64,000 nt of DNA. Origin: an uncultured Pseudodesulfovibrio sp. Its GTDB lineage: Bacteria; Desulfobacterota; Desulfovibrionia; Desulfovibrionales; Desulfovibrionaceae. The notes under the pieces are model-generated. The model did no database searches, had not been told where the DNA came from, and worked only from the letters and a program-made list of their open reading frames with translations. The translations under genes were made by a program, and so were the position numbers. Location of the stretch: contig NZ_OY761823.1 of NCBI RefSeq assembly GCF_963664965.1, positions 1,622,001 through 1,686,000 of the forward strand, written 5' to 3'. Shown piece after piece: positions 1-8,761 of the stretch (positions are counted from its first letter, which is position 1; each line of letters opens with the position of its first letter).

Positions 1-934
1 GATCCTCGACGTTGGTGACTTCGGCCGGGACGCCGTTTTCCACGTTTTCGTCATGCACGCCCACATACATGGGGCGGATTCCGAGCTTGAGATTGCCGCC
101 TGCGGCTTTGGCTTTGTCCGCGGTAATCTGATCCAGCGGGACGATCGCGTCACCGATTTTAGCGGACGCACCGTCCACGGTACACTCAAAGAAGTTCATG
201 CCCGGGCTGCCTATGAAGTACCCTACAAAGGTGTGCTCGGGTTCCTCGAACAGCTCTTCGGGGGTGCCCATCTGGACGATCTCGCCTTCATACATGACCA
301 CAATCTTGTCGGCAAAGGTCATTGCCTCGACCTGATCGTGGGTGACGTAGATCATGGTGATCTTGAATTCTTTATGGATTTCCTTGAGCTTGCGCCGCAG
401 TTCCCACTTGAGGTGCGGGTCGATGACTGTCAGCGGTTCGTCAAAGAGAATCGCCGCGACATCGCTTCGCACCAGTCCGCGCCCGAGCGAGATTTTCTGC
501 TTGGCGTCGGCGGACAGGTTGGCCGCGCGTTTGCCCAGATCGTCGGTCAGGTCGAGGGCGTCCGCGATTTCGCGCACCCGGCTGTCCACATCCGTCTTGT
601 TGACACCCCGGTTCCTGAGCGGGAACGCGAGATTGTCGTAAACGGTCATGGTGTCGTACAGGACCGGGAACTGGAAGACCTGCGCGATGTTGCGTTCTTC
701 CGGCTGCATGTCGGAGACATCCACCCCGTCGTAATGGATGGAGCCGTGTGACGGCTTGAGCAGACCGGAGATGATGTTGAGCATCGTGGTCTTGCCGCAG
801 CCCGAGGGACCGAGGAGCGCGTACGCGCCGCCGTCTTCCCATACCGTGTGAATCCGTTTGAGGGCGAAGTCGTCCTCACTGGTCGGATTCGGCCGGTAGC
901 TGTGTTTGATTTCGTTCAGATCGATACGAGCCAT
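1..934 (-). CDS. glpT: Glycerol ABC transporter ATPase GlpT-like (3' end cut by window)
   Basis: ATP-hydrolysing subunit of a glycerol importer, acting at the inner face of the membrane. The reading frame opens at an ATG at 934 and stays open to the window edge, giving 311 visible residues. Walker A (GPSGCGKTT) is at residues 42-50 and Walker B (ILFDEP) near 162-167. The ABC signature is degenerate: LSADAKQ at 140-146 instead of LSGGQ. As far as I recall, rhizobial GlpT shares this deviation. A C-terminal TOBE-like regulatory domain follows. The start lies 12 bases after the stop of the partner ATPase at 947, so the two are surely co-transcribed; permease and binding-protein genes (glpPQV type) are expected beyond the left edge. 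A sugar ABC ATPase is the alternative, but the pairing with a GlpS-like partner and the glycerol catabolic genes beside it favour glycerol. Confidence 0.85.
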   Translation of the reverse strand, partial: MARIDLNEIKHSYRPNPTSEDDFALKRIHTVWEDGGAYALLGPSGCGKTTMLNIISGLLKPSHGSIHYDGVDVSDMQPEERNIAQVFQFPVLYDTMTVYDNLAFPLRNRGVNKTDVDSRVREIADALDLTDDLGKRAANLSADAKQKISLGRGLVRSDVAAILFDEPLTVIDPHLKWELRRKLKEIHKEFKITMIYVTHDQVEAMTFADKIVVMYEGEIVQMGTPEELFEEPEHTFVGYFIGSPGMNFFECTVDGASAKIGDAIVPLDQITADKAKAAGGNLKLGIRPMYVGVHDENVENGVPAEVTNVED

Positions 935-946
935 GGAAACTCCCGG

Positions 947-2026
947 CTAGTCAGTGGCGGGCGAAACGCAGAGTTCGCCCGTCGTGTTGAAAATGTAGAG
1001 GTTGTCCGGGTTGACGTACACGGATACCTGATTGCCGACCTCATGGCTGTGAACACCCTCGCGTTGAACGACAAGCGTCTGCTCGCCGAACGTGAAGTGG
1101 ATGAAGGTTTCGGAACCGTTGATTTCGGAGAGGGTGACCTCCCCGGTGATACAGGCGTGCTGCTCGGTGCGCTGGTGCAGGCGGAACTGGCTGGACCGCA
1201 CGCCGAATATGTATTCGCCGGACGTCAGCCCCTTCATGTGGTCCGTCACAGGGAAGGACAGTGCGTCGCCCAGATGGACTTTGCCGTCGGAAACCGAGCC
1301 TTCGATGAAGTTGATGGGCGGATCGCTGAACACTTCCGCAACTTTCATGTTCGCGGGCTTCAGGAAGACTTCGGCCGTGGGGCCGACCTGAAGGACGCGA
1401 CCTTCGTGCATGACAATGATGTTGCCGCCCAGCATGAGTGCTTCGGTCGGTTCCGTTGTCGTATACACGACGACGGAATCGCGTTCCTTGAAGATCTTTT
1501 GCAGTTCGTCCCGCAGTTCTTCGCGCAGCTTGTAGTCGAGGTTGACGAGTGGTTCGTCAAGCAGAAGCAGGTCCACGTCCTTGACCAGAGCGCGGGCAAT
1601 AGCCGTGCGCTGCTGCTGGCCGCCGGAAAGCTCGGCAGGCAGCCGGTCGAGCATGCCCTCGATGTGGAGCATTTTCGCCGCTTTCATAACCTTCTTGTCG
1701 ACTTCAGCCTTGGCTTCCCCTGCGATGATCAGGGGAGAGGCGATGTTTTCGTAAATAGTTTGGGATGGATAGTTGATGAATTGCTGGTACACCATGGCAA
1801 TGCTGCGTTTCCGAACAGAGACGCCGGTCACGTCCTGACCGTCCGCTTCCAGTGTGCCCGATGTGGGCCGGTCAAGACCGGCCATGACTCTGAGGAGTGA
1901 AGTTTTGCCCGCAAGGGTTCTTCCGAGAACCACGTAACGGGAGCCTGACTCGAACTCCAGGTTGATGTCTTTCAGGTGGACTTCCTGCCCGACCAGTTTG
2001 TCAATGTTTTTAAGCTTTAGACCCAT
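947..2026 (-). CDS. glpS: Glycerol ABC transporter ATPase GlpS-like
   Basis: The first of two non-identical ATPases of the glycerol importer (359 aa). Walker A is the unusual GRTLAGKTS at residues 35-43, as in rhizobial GlpS; the ABC signature LSGGQQQR at 133-140 is canonical, so the heterodimer probably has one normal and one degenerate signature. Walker B (LLLLDEP) and a TOBE-type C-terminal domain follow. I chose the ATG at 2026 rather than the upstream in-frame ATG at 2047 because GGGAG sits about eight bases before it. The gene lies between a DeoR repressor (140 bp upstream) and glpT (12 bp downstream). A GlpR-like palindrome at 2102-2117 in the upstream gap suggests glycerol-3-phosphate control of the transporter. 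Confidence 0.87.
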   Translation of the reverse strand: MGLKLKNIDKLVGQEVHLKDINLEFESGSRYVVLGRTLAGKTSLLRVMAGLDRPTSGTLEADGQDVTGVSVRKRSIAMVYQQFINYPSQTIYENIASPLIIAGEAKAEVDKKVMKAAKMLHIEGMLDRLPAELSGGQQQRTAIARALVKDVDLLLLDEPLVNLDYKLREELRDELQKIFKERDSVVVYTTTEPTEALMLGGNIIVMHEGRVLQVGPTAEVFLKPANMKVAEVFSDPPINFIEGSVSDGKVHLGDALSFPVTDHMKGLTSGEYIFGVRSSQFRLHQRTEQHACITGEVTLSEINGSETFIHFTFGEQTLVVQREGVHSHEVGNQVSVYVNPDNLYIFNTTGELCVSPATD

Positions 2027-2101
2027 AAATGCACTCCCGGTGATCAATTCCGGTCAAAATTACCGCCAAAATGGAGCATTTGCAGTAACATGCCAGAGAT
2101 T

Positions 2102-2117
2102 TTTTCGCAAGCGAAAA
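2102..2117 (-). promoter_or_regulatory. GlpR-like operator upstream of glpS
   Basis: A perfect palindrome TTTTCGCAAGCGAAAA (7-bp arms, 2-base centre) in the 140-bp gap between the repressor gene and glpS. It shares the TTCG-N4-CGAA core with the site at 3034-3049 and resembles the Escherichia coli GlpR operator core TGTTCG-N4-CGAACA. The inference is that the neighbouring DeoR protein binds here. Confidence 0.6.
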
Positions 2118-2166
2118 TGGCTAAATACGGCTTGCCTCCGTCATTTTATGAGTGTTTGAACACATG

Positions 2167-2976
2167 TTATTCCGCCACATGGAGTTCGACCTCGTTGTGT
2201 TTCATTATTTCAACCAGTTCGAGTGGCGGCATCTTGTTGGTGAACATGGCGTCCACTTCTTCAATGTTGCCGAGGCGTACCATGGCGTTGCGTCCGAATT
2301 TGGTGTGGTCGGTGACCAGAAAGACGTTGCGGGAATTGTCCATGATCGAACGGGCGGCGGTCACCTCCCTGTAATCGAAGTCGAGCAGGGTGCCATCGCG
2401 GTCTACGCCGCTGATGCCGATGATGCCGAAATCCACCTTGAACTGGCGGATGAAGTCGATGGCTGCCTCGCCCACGATTCCGCAGTCTTTGTGGCGAACG
2501 AGCCCGCCTGTAACGATGACCTCTATTTCCTTGTTTCCACTAAGTATTTTTGCGACGTTCAGGCTGTTCGTGATGACGCGCAGGTGTGTGTGGTGGATGA
2601 GCGCCTTGGCGACTTCCTCGTTGGTCGTGCCGATGTTGATGAAAAGCGATGAGCGCGAAGGAATCATTTTTGCGACCAGGGTCGCAATGATCTGCTTCTC
2701 ATGCAGGCAGAGGATCTTGCGGTCCGTATAGTCCATGTTCTCAGTGCTGAAGACGGGGCCGGCCCCGCCGTGATGGCGTTGCAACTGGCCCTGTTTCGAC
2801 AGGATATTGATGTCGCGGCGGATGGTTTGCGGTGTTACTGAGAATTTGTCGGACAGTGCTCCTATGGATATGAAACCCTGTTCCCTGACAAGGGTGACGA
2901 TCTGTTCGTGTCGCGTTCGGACTGATGCGTGTTTGACGCCTGTGTCGTCTGGGGTGTGAAAGCCTTGCGTTGGCAT
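2167..2976 (-). CDS. glpR: DeoR-family repressor, GlpR-like
   Basis: Predicted cytoplasmic repressor of 269 aa, the usual DeoR length. A winged helix-turn-helix occupies roughly residues 22-75 (recognition helix around TPQTIRRDINIL). The rest is the DeoR sugar-phosphate sensor domain with the glycine-rich phosphate-binding stretch and GLV/GISG motifs. I start it at the ATG at 2976, preceded by AGGAAA, instead of the longer open frame to 3102, whose N-terminal extension is non-DeoR-like and overlaps a candidate operator. It sits between the transporter genes (same strand) and divergent glpA, the classic position for a regulator of both arms. By analogy with GlpR the inducer would be glycerol 3-phosphate. 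Confidence 0.85.
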   Translation of the reverse strand: MPTQGFHTPDDTGVKHASVRTRHEQIVTLVREQGFISIGALSDKFSVTPQTIRRDINILSKQGQLQRHHGGAGPVFSTENMDYTDRKILCLHEKQIIATLVAKMIPSRSSLFINIGTTNEEVAKALIHHTHLRVITNSLNVAKILSGNKEIEVIVTGGLVRHKDCGIVGEAAIDFIRQFKVDFGIIGISGVDRDGTLLDFDYREVTAARSIMDNSRNVFLVTDHTKFGRNAMVRLGNIEEVDAMFTNKMPPLELVEIMKHNEVELHVAE

Positions 2977-3033
2977 GGAATTTCCTAAAAGAGTCAAGAA
3001 GTTCAAAAGTGAAAAGAAAACACGCGTATTTTT

Positions 3034-3049
3034 TGTTCGGAAGCGAAAA
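3034..3049. promoter_or_regulatory. GlpR-like operator in the glpR-glpA divergent region
   Basis: TGTTCGGAAGCGAAAA has the same TTCG-N4-CGAA core as the palindrome at 2102-2117. It lies 58 bp upstream of the chosen glpR start and about 180 bp before glpA, so it could serve autoregulation and repression of glpA. Confidence 0.55.
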
Positions 3050-3093
3050 AAATAATGACGGAATTGTGTAACTTTGGTATAAATTCTGCGTCT

Positions 3094-3116
3094 GTTCGCC
3101 ATGAACGGGTTATAAT
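3094..3116 (+). promoter_or_regulatory. Possible glpA promoter -10 and second half-palindrome
   Basis: A TATAAT hexamer at 3111-3116 stands about 115 bp before glpA. Just upstream, GTTC-GCCAT-GAAC at 3094-3106 is a short palindrome resembling the GlpR half-sites (GTTC/GAAC). No convincing -35 box is seen, which would fit an activated or repressor-controlled promoter, but the call is tentative. Confidence 0.35.
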
Positions 3117-3189
3117 TGTGTTTTTTTGTTCATATCATTTTCACTTTTTTGCTACAAGGGAAAATAAAAAATATGTTTTTCAAAAAGGG

Positions 3190-3218
3190 CATGGGTCCTT
3201 TTTATTCAAATACCCATG
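3190..3218 (+). promoter_or_regulatory. Leader hairpin just before the glpA ribosome-binding site
   Basis: CATGGGT (3190-3196) and ACCCATG (3212-3218) can pair around a 15-base T-rich loop, ending 13 bases before the glpA ATG and touching the GGGGCGGGG-like ribosome-binding region. It could tune translation, but pairing of only 7 bp makes this uncertain. Confidence 0.3.
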
Positions 3219-3231
3219 AGGGGGCGGGGTC

Positions 3232-4821
3232 ATGAAAGTGATCCAGACGAAAGTGCTCGTGCTCGGCGGAGGAGCTACCGGAACCGGCATCGTTCGCGAT
3301 CTCGCGTTGCGTGGTGTGGATTGCCTGCTGGCCGAGCGGCGCGATATCAACGCCGGTGCGTCCGGCGGCAACCACGGCCTGCTGCATAGCGGTGCGCGGT
3401 ATGTCGCGTCCGACATGGAAGCGGCCGTGGAGTGTCGTGAAGAGGGGGACATTCTCAAGAAGCTCGCTCCCCAGTGTATCGAAGATACCGGCGGGCTGTT
3501 CGTGGCCGTGGAAGGTGACGACGAAGAGTATGTCGCGAATTTCGAATCCATGTGTGCGCGCAGCGCCATTCCTGCCCGCCAGCTTGATCTCGACGAGGCC
3601 CGTCGCATGGAGCCTGTACTGTCCGACAAGCTTATTTCAGCATGGGCGGTGGAGGACGGGGCGGTTGATCCGTTCATGCTTTCCCTCGACAATCTCGGCC
3701 ATGCGGTTTCACTCGGTGCCAAGTATGTGTGCAACGCCAAGGTCGATGAATTCATTCTCGATAATGGCCGCATTGCCCGTGCCGTGATGGTCAACGAATA
3801 TACCGGCGAGAAGTTCGCGATCGAGGCCGATATCGTGGTCAACGCCACGGGCGCATGGGCCGGGTTGGTCGCGGAAATGGCCGGGGCCAAAATCAATATT
3901 CTTTACTCGTCCGGCAGCCTGCTCGTCACGCAGGATCGCCTGACCAAGCGTGTGGTCAACCGTCTTCGCAAGGCTGCGGATGCGGATATTCTGGTACCCG
4001 GCGGTACGGTGTCCGTGCTCGGCACCACGTCCATCACCGTGGATCATCCGGACCATTGCCGTCCTACCGTGGCAGAGACCAATGCCATCATCGAGGATGC
4101 CAAGGCCATGATCCCGTGTCTTGAGACCACTCGCTACATCCGCGCTTACGCCGGTGTCCGCCCGCTGGTTCTGGCCGGCGATGGCGGCGACGCCCGCAGT
4201 GTGAGCCGGGGATTTTCCCTTATCGACCATGCCCGTGACGCGGTGGACAACTTCGTGACCATTACCGGCGGCAAGCTGACCACTTATCGTCTCATGGCGG
4301 AGCGGACCGTGGACATGGTCTGCGAAAAGATCGGCGTGACCGCACCGTGCCTGACCCGTACCGAACCCATGCCGTCCTCGTTCAAAGGAATGTGGACCGA
4401 GCCGGGACTCGGACCCCGCGCCTGGATTCAGAAGCGGGACGAGAACGACCTCATCCTGTGCGAGTGCGAAATGGTCTCGCGCAACGCCATTGATTTCATC
4501 ATCAAGAACATGGACGAGTCGCGTGGCAGTTCCATGCTTCAGGCCATCGGCCTGCGAAGCCGGGTCGGCAAAGGCCCGTGCCAGGGCGGATTCTGCGGCC
4601 TGCGTGTGACCGGTCATCTCTATGATCAGGGGCACGTGCAGGGCGAACAGGGGCTTGAGGAGCTGCGGACATTTACCGAACGCCGCTGGCGCGGTTTTTC
4701 CCCGATGCTCTGGGGACTGCCCATGGTGCAGGCCGATTTGCAGGAAGCCCTCTACTGCGGTGCGCTCGACATGGAGTTGCCCGACGACGATGAAGATATG
4801 ACCTGTGGAGAAGAATCATGA
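3232..4821 (+). CDS. glpA: Anaerobic glycerol-3-phosphate dehydrogenase subunit A
   Basis: Catalytic FAD subunit oxidising glycerol 3-phosphate to dihydroxyacetone phosphate (529 aa; E. coli GlpA is about 540). The FAD-binding GGGATGTG motif is at residues 12-19, followed by the DAO-type fold. The C-terminus carries a BFD-like [2Fe-2S] domain: CEC near residue 408 and CQGGFC near 449, as in anaerobic GlpA and unlike aerobic GlpD. The stop overlaps the glpB start by four bases (ATGA), so the two are translationally coupled. Expression is probably controlled by the divergent GlpR-like repressor. Confidence 0.95.
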   Translation: MKVIQTKVLVLGGGATGTGIVRDLALRGVDCLLAERRDINAGASGGNHGLLHSGARYVASDMEAAVECREEGDILKKLAPQCIEDTGGLFVAVEGDDEEYVANFESMCARSAIPARQLDLDEARRMEPVLSDKLISAWAVEDGAVDPFMLSLDNLGHAVSLGAKYVCNAKVDEFILDNGRIARAVMVNEYTGEKFAIEADIVVNATGAWAGLVAEMAGAKINILYSSGSLLVTQDRLTKRVVNRLRKAADADILVPGGTVSVLGTTSITVDHPDHCRPTVAETNAIIEDAKAMIPCLETTRYIRAYAGVRPLVLAGDGGDARSVSRGFSLIDHARDAVDNFVTITGGKLTTYRLMAERTVDMVCEKIGVTAPCLTRTEPMPSSFKGMWTEPGLGPRAWIQKRDENDLILCECEMVSRNAIDFIIKNMDESRGSSMLQAIGLRSRVGKGPCQGGFCGLRVTGHLYDQGHVQGEQGLEELRTFTERRWRGFSPMLWGLPMVQADLQEALYCGALDMELPDDDEDMTCGEES

Positions 4822-6083
4822 CCACGGATAATACGATATATGATGTAATGGTCATCGGTTCCGGCTTTGCGGGCATGGCGGCTGCGGCCTTTGCCGTGAA
4901 GGCAGGCCTGAACGTGGTCCAGACCGGAGCCACCGGCGGTATTGATTTCAGCACCGGCTTCATCGACCTGATGGGCGTTCATCCCATGAGCGAGGGAAAG
5001 CGGTGGAAAAATCCGTGGCAGGCCATCGAAGCCATGCTCAAGGATCATCCGAAGCATCCCTATGGGTATCTTTCCGCTGACGAAATTCGGGAGTCTCTTG
5101 ATGCGTTTACCGGCTTCTTGTCCGAAAGCGGGTTGGAGTATGTCGGGCACGATGACCGCAACCTCTGTGCATTGACGCCCGCCGGGACCGTGAAGCGGAC
5201 GTATCGTCTGCCCAAATCCGCATGGAAGGGGACCGAAGCGCTTGAAAGGAAAGCCCCGACCCTGATTGTCGATTTTCACGGCCTGAAAGGGTTCAGCGCG
5301 GCGCAGCTCGCCGAGAACCGGAAAAAGACATGGCCGTCCATTTGTTCGGCGCGTGTGGCATTCCCCGGCAGTTCCGGGGAGTTGTTCCCCGAGCATATGG
5401 CCTGGGCGCTGGCTGAACCGGCCAACCGCGAGAAGCTTGCCGAAGCGGTCATGGAGCATGCCGCTGACGTAGAATACATAGGGTTCCCGGCCGTACTCGG
5501 CGTGGACCCGAAACCGGTCATGGCCCACCTTGAGGAGCTGACCGGAAAACAGATTTTCGAGATCCCGACATTGCCGCCGTCCATCGCTGGACCGCGCCTT
5601 CGTGCCGCTTTTGATCGCGGACTCCCATCCCGGGGAGTGCGTACTCTCTCCCAGAAGATGGTTACGGGTGTGCGGATTGTGGACGGCGGCAAGTTTCAAT
5701 TCGATGTCGGAACGGGCGTGGCCCGGACGACCGTTACGGCCAAGGCCGCGATTCTCGCTACCGGACGTTTCTTCGGCAAGGGGCTTCAGGCCGATATGAA
5801 GACAATCACCGAGCCGGTATTCAATCTGCCGGTGACACAGCCTGAGAGCCGTGAGGCATGGCATCGGGAACAGTTCTTCGACGTTGCCGGACACCCCGTG
5901 AACACGGCTGGCATCGAGGTGGACGACCGTCTCAGGCCTTTGAACGAAGCCGGTGAAGTCGCACATGAAAACCTGTATGCGGCGGGTGCGATTTTGGCCC
6001 ATCATGACTGGACACGCATGAAATGCGGAGCCGGGATTGCCATTGCCACGGCGTTCAAGGCCGTCAGAGGACTGACCGAATAG
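4818..6083 (+). CDS. glpB: Anaerobic glycerol-3-phosphate dehydrogenase subunit B
   Basis: Second flavoprotein subunit of the GlpABC dehydrogenase (421 aa, family-normal length). A dinucleotide-binding GSGFAGMAAAAFA motif lies at residues 14-26, and the C-terminal flavin-binding stretch (NLYAAGAIL) is visible. In E. coli GlpB mediates FMN-dependent electron transfer from GlpA toward membrane-bound GlpC. Here it is coupled to glpA by a 4-base overlap and followed after 35 bases by an unusual membrane Fe-S protein, so it probably hands electrons to that protein rather than to a standard GlpC. Confidence 0.92.
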   Translation: MTTDNTIYDVMVIGSGFAGMAAAAFAVKAGLNVVQTGATGGIDFSTGFIDLMGVHPMSEGKRWKNPWQAIEAMLKDHPKHPYGYLSADEIRESLDAFTGFLSESGLEYVGHDDRNLCALTPAGTVKRTYRLPKSAWKGTEALERKAPTLIVDFHGLKGFSAAQLAENRKKTWPSICSARVAFPGSSGELFPEHMAWALAEPANREKLAEAVMEHAADVEYIGFPAVLGVDPKPVMAHLEELTGKQIFEIPTLPPSIAGPRLRAAFDRGLPSRGVRTLSQKMVTGVRIVDGGKFQFDVGTGVARTTVTAKAAILATGRFFGKGLQADMKTITEPVFNLPVTQPESREAWHREQFFDVAGHPVNTAGIEVDDRLRPLNEAGEVAHENLYAAGAILAHHDWTRMKCGAGIAIATAFKAVRGLTE

Positions 6084-6118
6084 GGAGCAGCGCAACTTCA
6101 GGCAGAAGGTAGGGAGGA

Positions 6119-7735
6119 ATGGAGTTTTACGACATTGGTTTGACTTTGGCCTTCATCGTCTTCGGGGCGGGCGTCATCCGGCGCGCGTCACACTGGTTCT
6201 GTCTCCGTTCTTCCGGTTCGTTTTCTTTTACATTTGCAGGGGCAGTACGTGCGCTGATCGCGGACGTGCTGCTCCTTTTTCGTACGTTGCGTACCAGCCC
6301 GCTGAGGTGGGCGGCGCATTGTCTCGTCTTTTTCGGTTTCATGGGACTGCTGCTCTTTCATGCCATGGACGATACCGTCACAGCGGCATTTTTTCCCAAC
6401 TACGAGCCGACTCTCGATCCATGGCAGTTCCTGCGAAATCTGTTCGGGGCCATGACACTTGTGGGGCTTGTTCTCATGGTGTTGCGGCGCGTGATGCAGG
6501 AAAAACTGCGCGCCCTGACCCGTTTTCAGGACTGGGCAGCCTTGCTGGTTGTCGGCTGCATCATTCTTTCCGGCTTCCTGCTCGAAGCGTCCAAGATCAT
6601 TTCGCCCGTCGTGTTTGACGACATGGTGTATGAGTATTTCGTTGCCGAAGAAGGGCGCGACCTGACAGCGCTCAAGGCGTATTGGACAAAGGAATACGGC
6701 GCGGTGTTTTCGGAAACCCTGCCTATGGATACGGATACGCTGGAGCATGGAAGGGAACTGGACGAGGAAAGTTGCGCCGACTGTCATTCCAACACGGCCT
6801 CCGCGTTTGTGTCCCGCCCGCTGTCCATGCTGCTGACTCCTCTTGCCCCGGCGCTGGATGTCAGCCGTGCCCACGAGGTGTTCTGGTATTTCCACGTCCT
6901 GTTCTGTTTCATCGCGCTGGCCGCACTGCCGTTCGGCAAGTTCTTTCATCCGATCTCAACGCCGCTCAACATGCTTGTCCGGCAGGGGCGTCGTGACGGC
7001 GGGCCAATGTCCGGCAGTGCCCGCAAAGTCGCGCTCGACGCCTGCACCCGGTGCGGGGAGTGCAGCCTGCATTGCAGTGTTGCTTCGGTCTTTTCCGTGA
7101 TGGGCAACGAGAATATCCTGCCGTCCGAAAAGCTGCTGTCCCTGCGGAAACATGCCGCTGGCGAACCGCTGTCCGATCATGCGCTCAAGGCGTTTGCCGA
7201 GGGCAGCCGCATCTGCACCGAGTGCATGCGCTGCACCGATATCTGTCCGTCCGGCATCAATCTTCAGGATTTGTGGCTGAGTTCCAAGGCCGAGCTGGCC
7301 GAGGCCGCACCGGAGCCGGACCGGGCGGTGCGTGGCATGTCGCCGGACAAGTGGACAAGCTGCCTTGTCGAGGCCGAGGGCGTGAAGGATATCCTGCCGC
7401 CTGTTTCCGGTCTGGCGGACAATGCCGAATCTTTTTGGGCGTGCGTGCAGTGCACCACCTGCACCAGCGTCTGTCCGGTGGTGGCGGTGAGCGAGGATTC
7501 GACCCGTGATCTCGACCTCGCGCCCCAGCAGATAATGAACCTGCTGCGTATGGGCCTGAAGGATCAGGCCATCGGCGCGCGCATGGTCTGGAGCTGCACC
7601 ACCTGCTACAAATGCCAGGAACACTGTCCCCAGAATATCCGTGTCGCCGACGTGCTGTATGAACTGCGGAACACGGCTGCGGCCCGCCTGAGGGCGGCGG
7701 ACAATCCGTGCGAAGACAAGGGAGACCTCTCGTGA
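6119..7735 (+). CDS. Membrane b-type cytochrome / four-cluster Fe-S protein replacing part of GlpC
   Basis: Predicted integral membrane electron-transfer subunit of 538 aa. The N-terminal half has about five hydrophobic helices (near residues 7-22, 65-85, 108-122, 140-158, 255-275) with histidines at 67, 81, 252 and 259 that could ligate b haems, like the NarI/DsrM/HmeC families. Between helices 4 and 5 an extramembrane loop contains a CxxCH haem c motif (CADCH, 219-223). The C-terminal half has four CxxCxxCxxxC motifs: 309-319, 366-376, 442-452 and 493-503, resembling two tandem HdrC modules. Its stop overlaps the GTG of the following HdrB-like gene. I infer it couples GlpAB to menaquinone and/or a periplasmic cytochrome c. 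No standard gene name fits. Confidence 0.8.
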   Translation: MEFYDIGLTLAFIVFGAGVIRRASHWFCLRSSGSFSFTFAGAVRALIADVLLLFRTLRTSPLRWAAHCLVFFGFMGLLLFHAMDDTVTAAFFPNYEPTLDPWQFLRNLFGAMTLVGLVLMVLRRVMQEKLRALTRFQDWAALLVVGCIILSGFLLEASKIISPVVFDDMVYEYFVAEEGRDLTALKAYWTKEYGAVFSETLPMDTDTLEHGRELDEESCADCHSNTASAFVSRPLSMLLTPLAPALDVSRAHEVFWYFHVLFCFIALAALPFGKFFHPISTPLNMLVRQGRRDGGPMSGSARKVALDACTRCGECSLHCSVASVFSVMGNENILPSEKLLSLRKHAAGEPLSDHALKAFAEGSRICTECMRCTDICPSGINLQDLWLSSKAELAEAAPEPDRAVRGMSPDKWTSCLVEAEGVKDILPPVSGLADNAESFWACVQCTTCTSVCPVVAVSEDSTRDLDLAPQQIMNLLRMGLKDQAIGARMVWSCTTCYKCQEHCPQNIRVADVLYELRNTAAARLRAADNPCEDKGDLS

Positions 7736-8589
7736 AGTACGCCTATTTCCCCGGCTGCAAGATTCCTCACCATCTGCCCGAATACGGTTCATCGGTCGAA
7801 GCCGTCTGCCATGCGGTCGGCATAGAGCTTACCAAGCCGGAGTTCAACTGCTGCGGCTATCCCGTGCGTCATGAAAACGAATTGGCTTCCATCTATTCCG
7901 CCATCCGGAATTTCGCCGTTGCGGAAGAGGCCGGGGTGCCCATCATGACGCCCTGCAAGTGTTGTTTCGGCAATCTGAAATACGCGCAGTCGCGTGTGGC
8001 CGAAGACGGTAAGCTGGCCGTTGTCGTGGCGACCTTGCTTGCACAGGATGGGCTGTCCATGCCCAAATCCATGCAGGTTTTTCATTTACTGAGTGTGTTA
8101 GACGAACAGGTCGGGGCCGAATTCCTCCGACGAAAGACCGCAACTCCTCTCTCGGGCGTGAAAGTGGCCTGCCATTACGGCTGTCACGCATTGCGTCCCG
8201 AGAGCGTCACCGGGTTTGACGACCCGTTGGCCCCGACCTTGTTCGAACGTGTCATCTCGGCCCTCGGTGCCGAGACAGTAGAGTGGGACCTGCGGCTCGA
8301 ATGCTGCGGCTATCCGTTGCGCGGACGTGACGACGTCATTTCCGAGGCGCTCATGCGAAAGAAACTCGAAAATGCAAAGGCGGCGGGCGCGGATATCGTG
8401 GCCACGGCCTGCACTTACTGCCAGCTCCAGTTCGACCGGGAGCGGGATGCGCTGGCGTTCAACGATCCGTTGCGAAAGGCGCCGCCTGCCGTGCTGTTTA
8501 CCCAGCTTATCGGCACGGCATTGGGGCTGGACGCGCAGGTCATGGGCATGGAGAAAAACCGGATTTCATGGCAGACAGCCAGTTTGTAG
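7732..8589 (+). CDS. HdrB-like CCG-domain protein (C-terminal half of GlpC function)
   Basis: A soluble 285-aa protein with two cysteine-rich CCG domains, the motif that holds the unusual [4Fe-4S] clusters of heterodisulfide reductase HdrB and the C-terminus of GlpC. Cysteines are at 9, 40-41, 75/78 (first domain) and 147, 191-192, 227/230 (second). I start it at GTG 7732, preceded by AAGGGAG and overlapping the previous stop (GTGA), rather than at GTG 7708. With the preceding membrane protein it appears to make a split, membrane-tethered GlpC equivalent. It is the last gene before a 267-bp repeat-rich gap and glpK. Confidence 0.82.
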   Translation: MKYAYFPGCKIPHHLPEYGSSVEAVCHAVGIELTKPEFNCCGYPVRHENELASIYSAIRNFAVAEEAGVPIMTPCKCCFGNLKYAQSRVAEDGKLAVVVATLLAQDGLSMPKSMQVFHLLSVLDEQVGAEFLRRKTATPLSGVKVACHYGCHALRPESVTGFDDPLAPTLFERVISALGAETVEWDLRLECCGYPLRGRDDVISEALMRKKLENAKAAGADIVATACTYCQLQFDRERDALAFNDPLRKAPPAVLFTQLIGTALGLDAQVMGMEKNRISWQTASL

Positions 8590-8661
8590 GCACGGCACTT
8601 TGTGCTATAGGTCTGAAAAAATAGGAGAGGATGCCGCTTCGCGGCGATGTCAGGTGATTTC

Positions 8662-8697
8662 GCCTCCGGCGGCTCAAGGCCGAGGGCCTTGAGAATC
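8662..8697 (-). repeat. Intergenic repeat family A, inverted copy
   Basis: Core GCCTCCGGCGGCTCAAG at 8662-8678 and CTTGAGAATC at 8688-8697, folding on a 9-bp stem CTCAAGGCC/GGCCTTGAG. This is the reverse complement of the element at 8762-8826, with a shorter hairpin middle. The 17-base stretch at 8662-8678 is perfectly complementary to 8810-8826, so a glpK leader transcript could form a long stem across both copies. Confidence 0.75.
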
Positions 8698-8761
8698 CCG
8701 TGTCGCCTTCGGCGAAAACTATTTTATTAGAAGAATTATCGCGCTCGCACACTCCCGCGAA

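Noticed and set aside
848-1900. 350-codon open frame on the plus strand
   Set aside because: Antisense of glpS and glpT, which have clear ATPase motifs.
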